Positions 14,726 through 23,684 of a stretch of 64,000 nucleotides of DNA are shown one piece after another; position 1 is the stretch's first letter; each line of letters opens with the position of its first letter. The notes below the pieces were generated by a model. The model saw nothing but the letters and a program-made list of their open reading frames with translations, ran no database searches and was not told where the DNA came from. Position numbers and translations under genes: made by a program. Source of the DNA: Spirulina sp034932185 (GTDB taxonomy: Bacteria; Cyanobacteriota; Cyanobacteriia; Cyanobacteriales; Spirulinaceae); NCBI RefSeq assembly GCF_034932185.1, contig NZ_JAYGHW010000094.1:23271-87270 (forward strand), in the 5' to 3' direction.

Positions 14726-15850
14726 TTATGCCGGATCATCCGTGAGCCAAGAGCCGAACTCATCGAGAAAGCGATCGCCTAAAATTGCCGCCCGAATCCG
14801 TTGGGTAAACCGCACCAACTCCGTCACATTATGGAGGGAAAGCAGAATATAGCCCAGCATTTCCTTAGACTTGATCAAATGGTGCAAATAGGCCCGCGTG
14901 AAATGGGTGCAGCAATAGCAGGGACAAGTGGGATCCAGGGGCGTGAAATCCTCCCGAAAAGGTGCATTTTTCAAATTAAGCCGCTTCCCCCCCACCATCG
15001 CCGTACCATGACGGCCGAAACGGGTGGGAATCACACAATCAAAGAGATCAATCCCAGCGGCGATCGCCCGCACCATTTCCCGATGCGTCCCCACCCCCAT
15101 GAGATAACGGGGCTTATGGGCCGGCAACATTGGGGCCACCGCCTCCACCACCGGATACATCAACTCCGGTGGCTCCCCCACACTCACCCCCCCAATGGCA
15201 TAGCCCGGCAAATCCAACGCAATCAACTGCGCCGCCGCCGCCACCCGCAACTCCGGATAAATTCCCCCCTGAACAATGCCAAACAACGCCTGATCCGCCG
15301 GGCGCTCATGGGCCGTAATACAGCGCTCCAACCAGCGATAGGTTCGCGCCGTTGCCGCCTCCACCTGGGCCAAAGTGGCGGGATAGGGCGGGCATTCATC
15401 AAAGGCCATAATCACATCCGCCCCCAGAGCATTCTGGATCTGGATCGATCGCTCCGGTGTGATGTGGATTTTGCGACCATCACGGGGGGAGCGGAACGTC
15501 ACGCCATCTTCCGTCAGTTTCCGCAATTCCGTGAGGCTAAACACCTGAAACCCGCCGGAATCCGTCAAAATCGGCTGATTCCATCCCATAAAAGCGTGTA
15601 AACCGCCAGCGGCCGCAATCAACGCCTCACCGGGTTGGAGGTGGAGATGGTAGGTATTGGCCAAAATCATTTGGGCTTGGGTCGCTTCCACCTGGGCCGG
15701 GGTTAAACCCTTAATCGTACCCGCCGTACCGACAGGCATAAAACGCGGGGTTTCCACAATCCCGTGGGGGGTGTGGAATGTAGCGGCCCGCGCTTGGGTG
15801 TGGCCACAGGTGGCATCAATGTGCAGATCAAAGGGCTTGGCTGTAGTCAT
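14726..15850 (-). CDS. tgt: tRNA-guanine (queuine) transglycosylase
   Basis: Bacterial Tgt exchanges guanine-34 of GUN-anticodon tRNAs for preQ1 on the way to queuosine. The 374-residue protein has the usual length. The catalytic-base segment TDSGGFQVFSL is at residues 96-106, GGVSVGE contacts the base, the nucleophile region is LFDCVIPTRFGRHG, and the zinc site is CPCYCCTHFTRAYLHHL. The start ATG 15850 gives MTTAKPFDLHIDATCGHTQA, as in the family. The 51-base gap to the upstream gene contains no obvious terminator, so joint transcription with the 150-residue hypothetical is possible. Confidence 0.96.
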   Translation of the reverse strand: MTTAKPFDLHIDATCGHTQARAATFHTPHGIVETPRFMPVGTAGTIKGLTPAQVEATQAQMILANTYHLHLQPGEALIAAAGGLHAFMGWNQPILTDSGGFQVFSLTELRKLTEDGVTFRSPRDGRKIHITPERSIQIQNALGADVIMAFDECPPYPATLAQVEAATARTYRWLERCITAHERPADQALFGIVQGGIYPELRVAAAAQLIALDLPGYAIGGVSVGEPPELMYPVVEAVAPMLPAHKPRYLMGVGTHREMVRAIAAGIDLFDCVIPTRFGRHGTAMVGGKRLNLKNAPFREDFTPLDPTCPCYCCTHFTRAYLHHLIKSKEMLGYILLSLHNVTELVRFTQRIRAAILGDRFLDEFGSWLTDDPA

Positions 15851-15901
15851 TGGGCGATCAGTACGCTCTCGCGAATCACCTCACCCACCCGGCTTAAAGC
15901 C

Positions 15902-16354
15902 TTAAAATGGACAGTCATCATCATCAATTTGTACATCCCATTTTGCCGACAATACTTCACTGAGCATAGCTTCTAGGGCCGCTTCATCCAAATTTTGGGC
16001 GGTCACTTCCTCTTGCAGGGGGTTGCTGAGGGGAATCAAGCGCAGCAGACGATTGTCCTGGACGAGATCATAATAGGTCTCGTAGTTGGGGGATTGATGG
16101 AGATGGAGGTAGTCAAAACTTTGGACATTGAGGTAGAGGCCATGGTTGGCCACTAGGGTGGCCTGCTGGGGATCGGTAAATACGTCGAGCACAAACCCTT
16201 CCCCCTCACTTTGCACTGCATAGTCAAGGGAATGAATGTAGCTGACCCGGCCGAGGGTGGACAGGAGGCGACGCATATCATCTTTGTTCACCACAATGCC
16301 GGTATCGACAATGCAGGGAGCAGGCAGGGAGTGAGGCAATTGATTAGGAGTCAT
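15902..16354 (-). CDS. Conserved cyanobacterial protein of unknown function, 150 residues
   Basis: The product is soluble, without signal or membrane segments. It has a compact alpha/beta pattern (ALDYAVQ-like strands around SYIHSLDYAVQSEGEGFVLD) and an acidic tail ending QIDDDDCPF. I recall similar cyanobacterial proteins of this length with no known role. The ATG at 16354 gives a Pro-rich N-terminus that may be disordered. Codon use and HIP1-containing flanks are like the neighbours. It lies upstream of tgt in the same orientation; the plus-strand cobS is divergent. Confidence 0.65.
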   Translation of the reverse strand: MTPNQLPHSLPAPCIVDTGIVVNKDDMRRLLSTLGRVSYIHSLDYAVQSEGEGFVLDVFTDPQQATLVANHGLYLNVQSFDYLHLHQSPNYETYYDLVQDNRLLRLIPLSNPLQEEVTAQNLDEAALEAMLSEVLSAKWDVQIDDDDCPF

Positions 16355-16630
16355 GGGGAAACGCCGTTGATGCGGACGGATGCGAGTAAAGGAAAAGCTA
16401 AACGATCAAAATGCAGCAGCGGTTAACAAACTGCTAACCTTGCCTAGGCCAATTTACCCCGATCAATTCACTAACGCTGGGCTTGAGAAAGACTGGGATA
16501 TGGAGTGATCAAGGGGGGATAAGTGAAGCACTATCCCGACTTGGGCTAGACTTGAAACCCTTGAATTCATCTTAACCCAAGTTTTTAAATTGTCTGCGTT
16601 TTTTAGGATCATCCCCTATCGCTCTAACCT

Positions 16631-17425
16631 ATGTCTGATCAAACTTCCGTAAATTCTCGGATCTCCTTTGTTTATTCGTTACTGTGTTCCTTGGGGGGAG
16701 CTACGGTGTTTTATACAATTTTGCCGTTACCCCACCATTGGCCCCTCAATTTTGACCGCATGGCCCGCTGGGCCCCCTTGATTGGAATTATTTTGGGGGG
16801 GGCGTTGGCCTTGGTGGGTATGGGGTTGCGGGGGTTGGGGATGCCGCCTTTGCCCCTGGCGGTGGGGATGGTTTTGTTGGGGCTGTGGTGGACGGGGGGA
16901 TTGCATTTTGATGGGGCGATGGACACCGCCGATGGTTTGGCGGTGTTGGAACCGGAGCGGCGGTTAGGGGTGATGCGGGATAGTGCGACGGGGGCCTTTG
17001 GGGTGATGGGGGCGATCGCCCTTTTTGCCCTCAAAGTCTCCGCTTTGGCGAGTTTGAACCATGGCCTTTGGCTGTTGCCGGTGGTGATGGGTTGGGGTCG
17101 CTGGGGTCAGGGGGTGGCGATCGCCCGCTATCCCTATCTCCATGCCACCGGCAAAGGGGCGATTCATAAAGAAACGTTAAAAGTGCCTCAAGATTTGCTG
17201 TTTGGCCTGATTTTTTTACTGGCCTTAATGGCATTGCAGATATCTCTGGATAAAGAAAAATATCTGTTAATTTTGATTGCCCATTGTTGCGCCGCCCTCC
17301 TCGCCTTGGGGATCGGGGCATGGTTGGCGCGGCAATTGGGGGGGCATACGGGGGATAGTTATGGCGCGATTGTGGAATGGACAGAGGCGATCGCCCTCTT
17401 TGCCTTTACCCTTACCGGCCCTTGA
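16631..17425 (+). CDS. cobS: Adenosylcobinamide-GDP ribazoletransferase (cobalamin synthase)
   Basis: CobS joins adenosylcobinamide-GDP and alpha-ribazole (phosphate) in the last assembly step of cobamide synthesis; it is an integral membrane enzyme. In 264 residues it shows FYTILPLPHHW near the start, the family signature HFDGAMDTADGL with acidic metal-binding residues, RDSATGAFGVMGAIALF, and about six hydrophobic helices. The start ATG 16631 follows a 276-base non-coding stretch in which I see no repeat. Cyanobacteria usually make pseudocobalamin with this enzyme. The gene is followed by a family A repeat and converges on glpK. Confidence 0.94.
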   Translation: MSDQTSVNSRISFVYSLLCSLGGATVFYTILPLPHHWPLNFDRMARWAPLIGIILGGALALVGMGLRGLGMPPLPLAVGMVLLGLWWTGGLHFDGAMDTADGLAVLEPERRLGVMRDSATGAFGVMGAIALFALKVSALASLNHGLWLLPVVMGWGRWGQGVAIARYPYLHATGKGAIHKETLKVPQDLLFGLIFLLALMALQISLDKEKYLLILIAHCCAALLALGIGAWLARQLGGHTGDSYGAIVEWTEAIALFAFTLTGP

Positions 17426-17498
17426 GCCGGAATCGGGTGATCCCCAGGGCGAAGCCCCGATGGTGATCCTCAATCGATCCTCGAGTTGATCTGCCCAA

Positions 17499-17543
17499 GG
17501 GCGTTGGCGTAAGCCTGCCGGAGGCACAAAAAGGTTTCGCCCC
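17499..17543 (-). repeat. Interspersed palindromic repeat, family A copy 3
   Basis: GGGCGTTGGCGTAAGCCTGC and the continuation match the reverse complement of the copy at 5204; the terminal CGCCCC arm is kept. It lies between the convergent genes cobS and glpK. Confidence 0.8.
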
Positions 17544-17588
17544 GACATCACCAACTGCTTGACACGCTCTGAGCAAGCGGATGGCATC

Positions 17589-19103
17589 TTAGGCCTCAAT
17601 CCAATCCTTGGCACGGCTGACGGCCTTTTGCCATTGGCTGAAATTGCCTTGGGCTTCTGGTTGACCCGCCCCCGGTTCAAAGGTGCGGTCAACGCGGCGA
17701 TGGGCAATGAGATCTGCATAGCTCTGCCAAAAGCCTTGGGCTAACCCCGCCCCAAAGGCGGCCCCCTGGGCGGTGGCATCGAGAATCACCGGCCGCTCGA
17801 CGGGAATCCCCAAGACATCCGCTTGGAACTGCATCAACCAATCATTTTGGGATGCACCCCCATCCACTTTCAGGAGTTCAATGGCGGTGACTGTGCCGCT
17901 GGCGGCCTGGGCATCTTGGTTCATCGCCTCCACCACTTCTTTCACTTGGTAGGCGATCGCCTCCAACACCGCCCGCACCATATGGGCCGGCTGTACCCCG
18001 CCGGTAATCCCCTGGAACGAAGCCCGCGCATTCATATCCCAATGGGGCGCACCCAAACCACTCAAAGCCGGGACAAAAAACACGCCATCGGTATTGGGGA
18101 CAGAGCGGGCCAGGGCATCAGTCTCTTGGGCGGATTGAATCAACTGCAACCCATCCCGGAGCCATTGAATACAGGCCCCGGTGGTGAACATCGCCCCTTC
18201 TAGGGCATAGTAATTTTCTTGGGGCGTTGTCCAGGCAATGGTGGAGAGGAGTTGCTGGTGCGATCGCACCAACGTTAATCCCATTTGCGCCACCAAAAAG
18301 CAGCCCGTGCCGTAGGTACATTTCAACAGACCCGGCGTATTGCACCCATGGGCAAACAGCGCCGCCTGTTGATCCCCAAAAATAGCCGTAATCGGCACAG
18401 CCCCCCCCAACAGGGAAGGCTCCGTCACCCCAAACTCCCCCAAACTGGGCTGAATCTGGGGCATCCACTGGAGCGGAATGCCAAACAGTTGCAACAAATC
18501 CTGATCCCATTCCCCTTGGGCCAAATTCATCAACATCGTGCGGCTGGCATTGCTGTGATCCGTGGCGTGGACTTTCCGCCCCGTCAGGTTCCAGAGAATC
18601 CAACTGTCGAGGGTTCCCGCCAGGATGTGATCCGGATGAACCTCCGGGCAATGGGTTTCTACCCAATGCTTCAGCCAAGCCAACTTGGTGGCGGAAAAAT
18701 AGGCATCCAACACGAGGCCCGTGCGCTCTTCAATCAAACCTCGATGGCCCGCCCCCTCCAACTGGTGACACATCGCCGTTGTACGGCGGTCTTGCCAGAC
18801 GATCGCCCGGTGCAGGGGTTTGCCGGTGGTTTGATCCCAGAGCAGACAGGTTTCCCGCTGCACCGTCAGGCCAATGGCGGCAATCTGACCGGCGGCCAGG
18901 TGGTGATCCGCCAACACCCGCTTGATTAAAATTTGCGTATCGCGCCAAATTTCTTCGGCATCATGTTCGAGCCAACCGGGTTCGGGATAATGTTGGGGCA
19001 ATTCTTTATAGGCTTGGCCAGCAATATCACCCTCGGCATTGAATAGGATGGCGCGATTGCCCGTTGTGCCTAAATCAATGGCCAGTACGTATTCTGGGGT
19101 CAT
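17589..19103 (-). CDS. glpK: Glycerol kinase
   Basis: GlpK phosphorylates glycerol to glycerol 3-phosphate in the cytoplasm. The 504-residue product has the typical length. FGGY-family marks are LAIDLGTTGNRAILF (phosphate-1 loop), QRETCLLWDQTTG, the glycerol-contact segment QDRRTTAMC, IFGDQQAALFAHGC, and VDGGASQNDWLMQFQADVLG. ATG 19103 gives MTPEYVLAIDLGTTG. It is convergent with cobS and divergent from pyk, sharing a 208-base intergenic space. No other glp genes are visible in the window. Confidence 0.95.
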   Translation of the reverse strand: MTPEYVLAIDLGTTGNRAILFNAEGDIAGQAYKELPQHYPEPGWLEHDAEEIWRDTQILIKRVLADHHLAAGQIAAIGLTVQRETCLLWDQTTGKPLHRAIVWQDRRTTAMCHQLEGAGHRGLIEERTGLVLDAYFSATKLAWLKHWVETHCPEVHPDHILAGTLDSWILWNLTGRKVHATDHSNASRTMLMNLAQGEWDQDLLQLFGIPLQWMPQIQPSLGEFGVTEPSLLGGAVPITAIFGDQQAALFAHGCNTPGLLKCTYGTGCFLVAQMGLTLVRSHQQLLSTIAWTTPQENYYALEGAMFTTGACIQWLRDGLQLIQSAQETDALARSVPNTDGVFFVPALSGLGAPHWDMNARASFQGITGGVQPAHMVRAVLEAIAYQVKEVVEAMNQDAQAASGTVTAIELLKVDGGASQNDWLMQFQADVLGIPVERPVILDATAQGAAFGAGLAQGFWQSYADLIAHRRVDRTFEPGAGQPEAQGNFSQWQKAVSRAKDWIEA

Positions 19104-19193
19104 AGTTTTTGGTAATTCACAGCAAAACCCCTAGGGGTAGTCCGACAAATGTACCAAATCGCCTCCCTATCCTGAAGGATTGGGGGAATTTTG

Positions 19194-19209
19194 TTGAAAA
19201 AGTTTTCAA
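19194..19209. promoter_or_regulatory. Perfect palindrome upstream of pyk, possible operator
   Basis: TTGAAAAAGTTTTCAA has 7-base arms around AG and lies 103 bases before the pyk ATG and 91 bases from the glpK start. The symmetry suits a dimeric regulator, but the regulator is not known and AT-rich palindromes arise by chance. Confidence 0.35.
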
Positions 19210-19311
19210 ATCGGGAAAGGTGTGGCAGACAACAACCGCTTCAGGGAAGTCTGCTTTAGAGTAAAAGCGGGATTTTCCCAATTTTCACCCTTTTATCTGT
19301 CTCAAACTTTT

Positions 19312-20724
19312 ATGCACTTGCTTCCCCATCGCACTAAAATCGTTGCCACCATTGGCCCGGCCAGTCGCTCCCCGGAGGTGATCCGCCAACTGATTCAAGC
19401 GGGCATGGGGGTGGCTCGCCTTAACTTTTCCCATGGCAGCTATGCCGATCATGCCGCCACGATTCAAACCCTGCGCCAGGTGGCGGCAGAATTAGATCAC
19501 CCCTTAGCGTTGTTACAGGATTTACAGGGGCCGAAAATTCGGGTCGAGGCTTTGCCCGGCGGCGAATTGGATTTAGATGTGGGCCAGGGGATTAGCCTAG
19601 GCTATCGTCAGGATGGGGTGACAATTCCCATTGATTATCCGGGATTGGCGGGGGAGGCGATCGCCGGCACTCGCGTCCTCCTCGATGATGGCCAGTTAGA
19701 ATTCCGCGTCACCGCCATTGATGGGGAAATTGTCTATGCCGAAGTGATGCGGGGGGGCATTCTCAAAAACCGTAAGGGGGTGAACTTCCCGGATTTGGCC
19801 CTGAATATGCCCTCCATGACCGATAAGGACTGTGAAGATCTGCTGTTTGGCCTGGAGCAGGGTGTGGATCTCGTCGCCCTCAGTTTTGTGCGCCAAGCGG
19901 AAGATGTTCAGGTGTTGAAACAATTTTTGATCGATCATGGGGCGGCGGATGTCCCCGTTCTCGCCAAAATTGAACGGCCCCAGGCGATCGCCCACCTGGA
20001 GGAATTGGTCAACCTTTGCGATGGGATTATGGTAGCCCGGGGGGATCTCGGTGTGGAAATGAACCCGGAAAAAGTGCCGATGCTCCAAAAGCAGATCATC
20101 CATGCCTGTAACCAAAAAGGCATCCCCGTGATCACCGCCACCCAAATGCTGGAAAGCATGATCCACAACTCCCAACCCACCCGCGCCGAAGCCAGCGATG
20201 TGGCCAACGCGATCATCGATGGCACCGATGCCGTCATGCTTTCGGGAGAATCCGCCGTGGGCCGCTATCCCGTCCAAGCGGTGCAAATGCTAGCCCGCAT
20301 TGCCAAGGAAGTGGAACCGTTGATCGATTTTGTCAACTTCCCCCCCGCTGAACACACCGCCACCCATGCCCTCAGTGAGGCCCTCAATACCATTGATAAA
20401 ATCCTCAATCTCCGCTGGATTGTCGCCTTCACCTCCACCGGCTACACCGCCAAACTGGTGGCCGCCGAACGCACCCATGCGCCGATTTTAGCCCTCACCA
20501 CAGAGCGGAAGGTCTACCACCGCTTAAACCTGATTTGGGGGGTCACGCCGATTTTAATTGAGGGGCCGGTGGATTCGGTGGAAGTGTTAGCGGAAAAGGT
20601 TGAGGTGGTGCTCAAAAAATATGATCTGGCGGAACCGGGGGATCAGGTGCTGATCCTGGGCGGTAGCCCTGTCCAAATGACCCAAGGGACGAATTTCCTC
20701 AAAATTCACACCCTCCATGGTTAG
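19312..20724 (+). CDS. pyk: Pyruvate kinase
   Basis: Pyruvate kinase converts phosphoenolpyruvate and ADP to pyruvate and ATP. From ATG 19312 the protein has 470 residues, the short bacterial form without a C-terminal PEP-utiliser domain. Motifs are RTKIVATIGPASRSPE, NFSHGSY, LLQDLQGPKIR, the active-site block LAKIERPQAI, GIMVARGDLGVE, and ITATQMLESMI. An upstream in-frame GTG at 19222 would add 30 residues that do not resemble the family. ppc (45 kb) and pyk both act on PEP but are not linked. The gene is followed after 35 bases by a glycosyltransferase-like gene in the same direction. Confidence 0.95.
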   Translation: MHLLPHRTKIVATIGPASRSPEVIRQLIQAGMGVARLNFSHGSYADHAATIQTLRQVAAELDHPLALLQDLQGPKIRVEALPGGELDLDVGQGISLGYRQDGVTIPIDYPGLAGEAIAGTRVLLDDGQLEFRVTAIDGEIVYAEVMRGGILKNRKGVNFPDLALNMPSMTDKDCEDLLFGLEQGVDLVALSFVRQAEDVQVLKQFLIDHGAADVPVLAKIERPQAIAHLEELVNLCDGIMVARGDLGVEMNPEKVPMLQKQIIHACNQKGIPVITATQMLESMIHNSQPTRAEASDVANAIIDGTDAVMLSGESAVGRYPVQAVQMLARIAKEVEPLIDFVNFPPAEHTATHALSEALNTIDKILNLRWIVAFTSTGYTAKLVAAERTHAPILALTTERKVYHRLNLIWGVTPILIEGPVDSVEVLAEKVEVVLKKYDLAEPGDQVLILGGSPVQMTQGTNFLKIHTLHG

Positions 20725-20759
20725 GAGATAATGGGGGATGGCCTTCATCCCTTTTGCCC

Positions 20760-21839
20760 ATGTCCCGACCCACCCTCTACATCCCGATCACCAACCACGG
20801 TTTCGGCCATGCGAGCCGGATGGCAACGGTGGCGGCGGCGATTCAACGCCTTTGTCCTGATGTGCTGTTGATCCTCACCACCACCGCCCCCCGTTGGTTA
20901 ATTGAAAGCTATTTGCCGGGGGATTTTATCCTGCGGCCCCGGGCCTATGATGTGGGGGTGGTGCAGCCGGATAGTTTGACGATGGATAAGGCGGCAACCT
21001 TGGCGCAGTTGGGGCAGATTCGCGATCGCGCCCCCCAAATTATCGCCAAAGAGGTGGAATATTTACAAACCAATCAGGTAGACCTCGTTTTGGGGGATAT
21101 TCCGCCCTTGGCGGCTCCTATTGCCCGCGCCGCCGGAATTCCAGGGTGGATGATGGGGAATTTTGGCTGGGATTTTATCTATCGGGATTGGGGGGGCGCA
21201 TTTATTGAATTTGCCGATTGGATTGGGGATTGCTTTGGCCAGTGCGATCGCCTCTTTCGCCTCCCCTTTCATGAACCGATGGCGGCCTTTCCCGAAATCA
21301 TCGATGTGGGTCTAACGGGGGATCAACCCCGCTATGATCCAGAGGAATTACGGGCCAATTTCCCCCTGATGGCAGAGGCCGAGCAGACGATTTTACTCAC
21401 GTTTGGGGGATTGGGTCTGCAAGAAATTCCCTATAATAAAGTTAAGGACTTTCCCCATTGGCAGTTCATCACCTTTGATCGTCACGCGCCAGATTTTCCC
21501 AACCTGTTGCGGATTACCGACCGCCGCTATCGTCCGGTGGATCTCATGCCCTTGTGCGATCGCGTCCTGTCTAAGCCCGGCTTTAGTACCTTCTCTGAAG
21601 CCATTCGTTTAGGTGTGCCGATCATCTCCCTGGAACGGGCTGGTTTTGCGGAAACGCCTTTATTGTTGAAGGGCCTGCAAGCCTATAGCGATCACCAAAT
21701 TCTCAGCCCGGATGCTTTTTTTGCGGGAGACTGGGAGATTTTGGCGCAACCCCTTGCCCCACCCCAATCCTCACACCCGCTTCCCTGCAATGGAACTGAA
21801 ACTATCGCCAACGCTGTCCTCCGCCAACTCTGCCCCTAA
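20760..21839 (+). CDS. GT-B-fold glycosyltransferase-like protein (MurG/UGT-type)
   Basis: The 359-residue product begins LYIPITNHGFGHASRMATV, the Gly-rich N-terminal loop of GT-B enzymes and of the N-terminal domain of L-arabinokinase-like proteins. The C-terminal domain has DRVLSKPGFSTFSEAIRLGVP, a nucleotide-sugar-binding block like MurG, and ERAGFAETPLL. The sugar donor and acceptor are unknown. ATG 20760 is chosen over a TTG two codons earlier. The last 50 bases overlap the start of the next gene in another frame, so the two are likely co-translated. Confidence 0.78.
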   Translation: MSRPTLYIPITNHGFGHASRMATVAAAIQRLCPDVLLILTTTAPRWLIESYLPGDFILRPRAYDVGVVQPDSLTMDKAATLAQLGQIRDRAPQIIAKEVEYLQTNQVDLVLGDIPPLAAPIARAAGIPGWMMGNFGWDFIYRDWGGAFIEFADWIGDCFGQCDRLFRLPFHEPMAAFPEIIDVGLTGDQPRYDPEELRANFPLMAEAEQTILLTFGGLGLQEIPYNKVKDFPHWQFITFDRHAPDFPNLLRITDRRYRPVDLMPLCDRVLSKPGFSTFSEAIRLGVPIISLERAGFAETPLLLKGLQAYSDHQILSPDAFFAGDWEILAQPLAPPQSSHPLPCNGTETIANAVLRQLCP

Positions 21840-22431
21840 CATACTCCTCGAAACCCCCAACATCCCCCTCAATCCTCCCGTTGTCGATCTCCCCGTCAGC
21901 ACCGGAGAAGTTCCTGCGGAGGGGAAACCGAAAAAAACACGGCTGGGGAATACCATTACCCTCGCCGCCCAAGACGTGCGATCGGTGTTGGCCCAACAGC
22001 GGGATCAGGGGCAGATCCTGACCACGAAATTAAATATTCTCTTTGTGGTCAATGGGGCGTTACTCACGAGTTTAACCATTTCCCGCTTAATGTTTATTCC
22101 CAGTTGGTTTGGTTTGGCGGAAATTATCGGGTTTTTGGTCAATTTCACGCTGCTGATTAATGCCTTTTTGCCCCGTCAAATTGCCATCAGCCCCAACCTC
22201 AGTGATAACAAATTTCTCGAACGGTATTTAACGTTAACGCCGGAGGAATATCAACTGCGGATGATGGTGAATTTGGTGCATACCTATCAGGCGAATCAGC
22301 AACGCATTGATGATGTGTCCCAAACCTTAAGCTATGCGGCCTACGTGACTTGGGCGATCGCCTTTTTGATTATGTGTCATGTCGTAGCGGGGGTGTTTGT
22401 GCCGGTGTTGCCGGAGCATTTGCCCTTTTAG
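21790..22431 (+). CDS. Membrane protein, three predicted helices, unknown function
   Basis: From ATG 21790 the product has 213 residues: a Pro-rich soluble N-terminus (1-55), a helix beginning RSVLAQQRDQGQILTTKLNI that runs into two hydrophobic segments (ILFVVNGALLTSLTI and LAEIIGFLVNFTLLINAF), a cytoplasmic loop, and a last helix WAIAFLIMCHVVAGVFVPV. The long amphipathic helix before a TM pair recalls SLATT or PycTM-type effector membrane domains, but no nucleotide cyclase or other effector gene is adjacent, so this is only a resemblance. A longer frame from 21712 lies wholly inside the preceding gene and is rejected. Confidence 0.6.
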   Translation: MELKLSPTLSSANSAPNILLETPNIPLNPPVVDLPVSTGEVPAEGKPKKTRLGNTITLAAQDVRSVLAQQRDQGQILTTKLNILFVVNGALLTSLTISRLMFIPSWFGLAEIIGFLVNFTLLINAFLPRQIAISPNLSDNKFLERYLTLTPEEYQLRMMVNLVHTYQANQQRIDDVSQTLSYAAYVTWAIAFLIMCHVVAGVFVPVLPEHLPF

Positions 22432-22558
22432 GGCGATCGCTCCGGGGGCTACCCACATTTGCGATAGACTCATACCATGGCGGCCCGATATCCGGTATCA
22501 TTGAATACTCTTTTTTGCCTCATCCCCCGCTGATTATTGCTTGTTGGCCAGGAGAACT

Positions 22559-22852
22559 ATGACAGATACAATTCCCCAAAACTCCGCCCCACCCCCAACT
22601 CCCCCCCCTGAGGAGGGGGTGGCTCAAGCTGATCGAGCCGACCTTGATCTCCCGGAGCCGGATCCTGAAAACATTACCGTGTTAAGTAAAAGCCTCCCCA
22701 ACAAGCCGATTCTGCCCTGGAATCGCTACGATTCCCCCTGGCAGGAAGAGGAGGAGCCACCACCGGAGGAGTTGGCGCTAGAGGAGTCTGAACAGGAGGC
22801 TGTGGCTGAGGTGGAGGCAGAAGAAGAGCCAGAACCGGATGAGGTGGATTGA
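22559..22852 (+). CDS. Acidic, Pro-rich low-complexity protein
   Basis: The 97-residue product is probably disordered: Pro-rich (APPPTPPPEEG), then a short ordered-looking stretch PNKPILPWNRYDSPWQE, then an almost entirely Glu/Asp/Val tail. AGGAGA stands five bases before ATG 22559, which supports translation. No homologous family is recognised. A disordered acidic tail can bind basic partners, but nothing in the neighbourhood indicates one. Composition does not suggest transfer. Confidence 0.5.
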   Translation: MTDTIPQNSAPPPTPPPEEGVAQADRADLDLPEPDPENITVLSKSLPNKPILPWNRYDSPWQEEEEPPPEELALEESEQEAVAEVEAEEEPEPDEVD

Positions 22853-22871
22853 GCAATTACCCTTCCCTTGT

Positions 22872-22890
22872 GCCTTGGCTCTGCCAAGGC
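22872..22890. repeat. GCCTTGGC/GCCAAGGC hairpin, family C related
   Basis: A 19-base perfect stem-loop (arms GCCTTGGC and GCCAAGGC, loop TCT) of the same style as the arrays at 24291 and 55712. It lies between convergent genes and could serve as a terminator stem. Confidence 0.55.
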
Positions 22891-22912
22891 ATGAACAACC
22901 GGCGGCCCGCCC

Positions 22913-23497
22913 CTACCAACCCGTCAAAGCAGGGAGAAGGTTACTGACTTTATCGGCAATGGGGGCAGGACTTGGCTCACTGATCCGGGCTTCAGCGCAG
23001 AATGTCGCCGTATTAAATCCCCCAAACCGTTTCACGGCACTGGTGCGGAGGCGTAGGTTAGGGTTGGCGAACCAAAACCGCTCAATCACGCTCATCGTTT
23101 CGTATTCCGTGATCAGGTTCAACGCATCATCGGCATCCATTTCAAACCGACCCGCTACCGGGACAATTTCCGCATACCCCCGTTCCCGCAATAGCTTGCC
23201 ATTGCGGGGATTATCGGCATCGGGAATCAAGGCGAAAACCGTTTCGCCCTTGTGGTCTTCCCCTTCCTTATCCCAAGCCATCGCCCCATCCCAGGTTACA
23301 AATGAGCCGCCCACACTTTGGGCGGGGTCTTCGTTGTGCATTTTGCAAATTTCAATAATGCGGGGATCATCAGCGCCGAGGGTTTCGACGGTGATCACGG
23401 AGCCGCCGTTTTCTGACCGCCGGAAGGGGAGATGGTGGGTGGTGCGTTGCGATCGCCACATCCCCGCGCTGCGTTGAAAAAATTCCATAGCATCCAT
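22913..23497 (-). CDS. cpcS: CpcS/CpeS-family phycobiliprotein lyase
   Basis: CpcS/CpeS lyases attach phycocyanobilin or phycoerythrobilin to a conserved Cys of phycobiliprotein subunits during phycobilisome assembly. The 194-residue protein has the family length and opens MDAMEFFQRSAGMWRSQRTT, the conserved N-terminal block of the lipocalin-like barrel. ERFWFANPNLRLRTSAVKR and NTATFCAEARIS are the other characteristic segments. Which bilin and subunit it uses cannot be read from sequence alone. It is divergent from the DUF2499/DUF3593 pair across a 187-base gap that contains a short tandem repeat. Confidence 0.85.
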   Translation of the reverse strand: MDAMEFFQRSAGMWRSQRTTHHLPFRRSENGGSVITVETLGADDPRIIEICKMHNEDPAQSVGGSFVTWDGAMAWDKEGEDHKGETVFALIPDADNPRNGKLLRERGYAEIVPVAGRFEMDADDALNLITEYETMSVIERFWFANPNLRLRTSAVKRFGGFNTATFCAEARISEPSPAPIADKVSNLLPALTGW

Positions 23498-23550
23498 AAA
23501 TCACCGCTCCGAAATGTCAACGATTCCTATTATCCCGTTTTTGGGGGCAT

Positions 23551-23600
23551 TGGGGAGTGGGGAGTGGGAAGTGGGGAGTGGGAAGTGGGAAGTGGGAAAC
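23551..23600. repeat. Short tandem repeat of GGGAAGT/GGGGAGT units
   Basis: Alternating TGGGGAG and TGGGAAG heptad-like units fill about 50 bases between the cpcS start and the DUF2499 start. This is a slippage-prone simple repeat. Confidence 0.75.
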
Positions 23601-23684
23601 TTCATGTCCTTTTCTATCCTCTCTTCTCTTGATCGCCAATCGGCTAAAATGAACCGGATCACCGATCTTGGAGGCTTCCCGATT

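Noticed and set aside
22541..22558. Earlier start of the acidic protein
   Set aside because: ATG 22559 has AGGAGA at ideal distance.
23551..23600. CRISPR-like repeat
   Set aside because: Units are 7 bases with no spacers; it is a simple tandem repeat. No CRISPR array was seen in the window.
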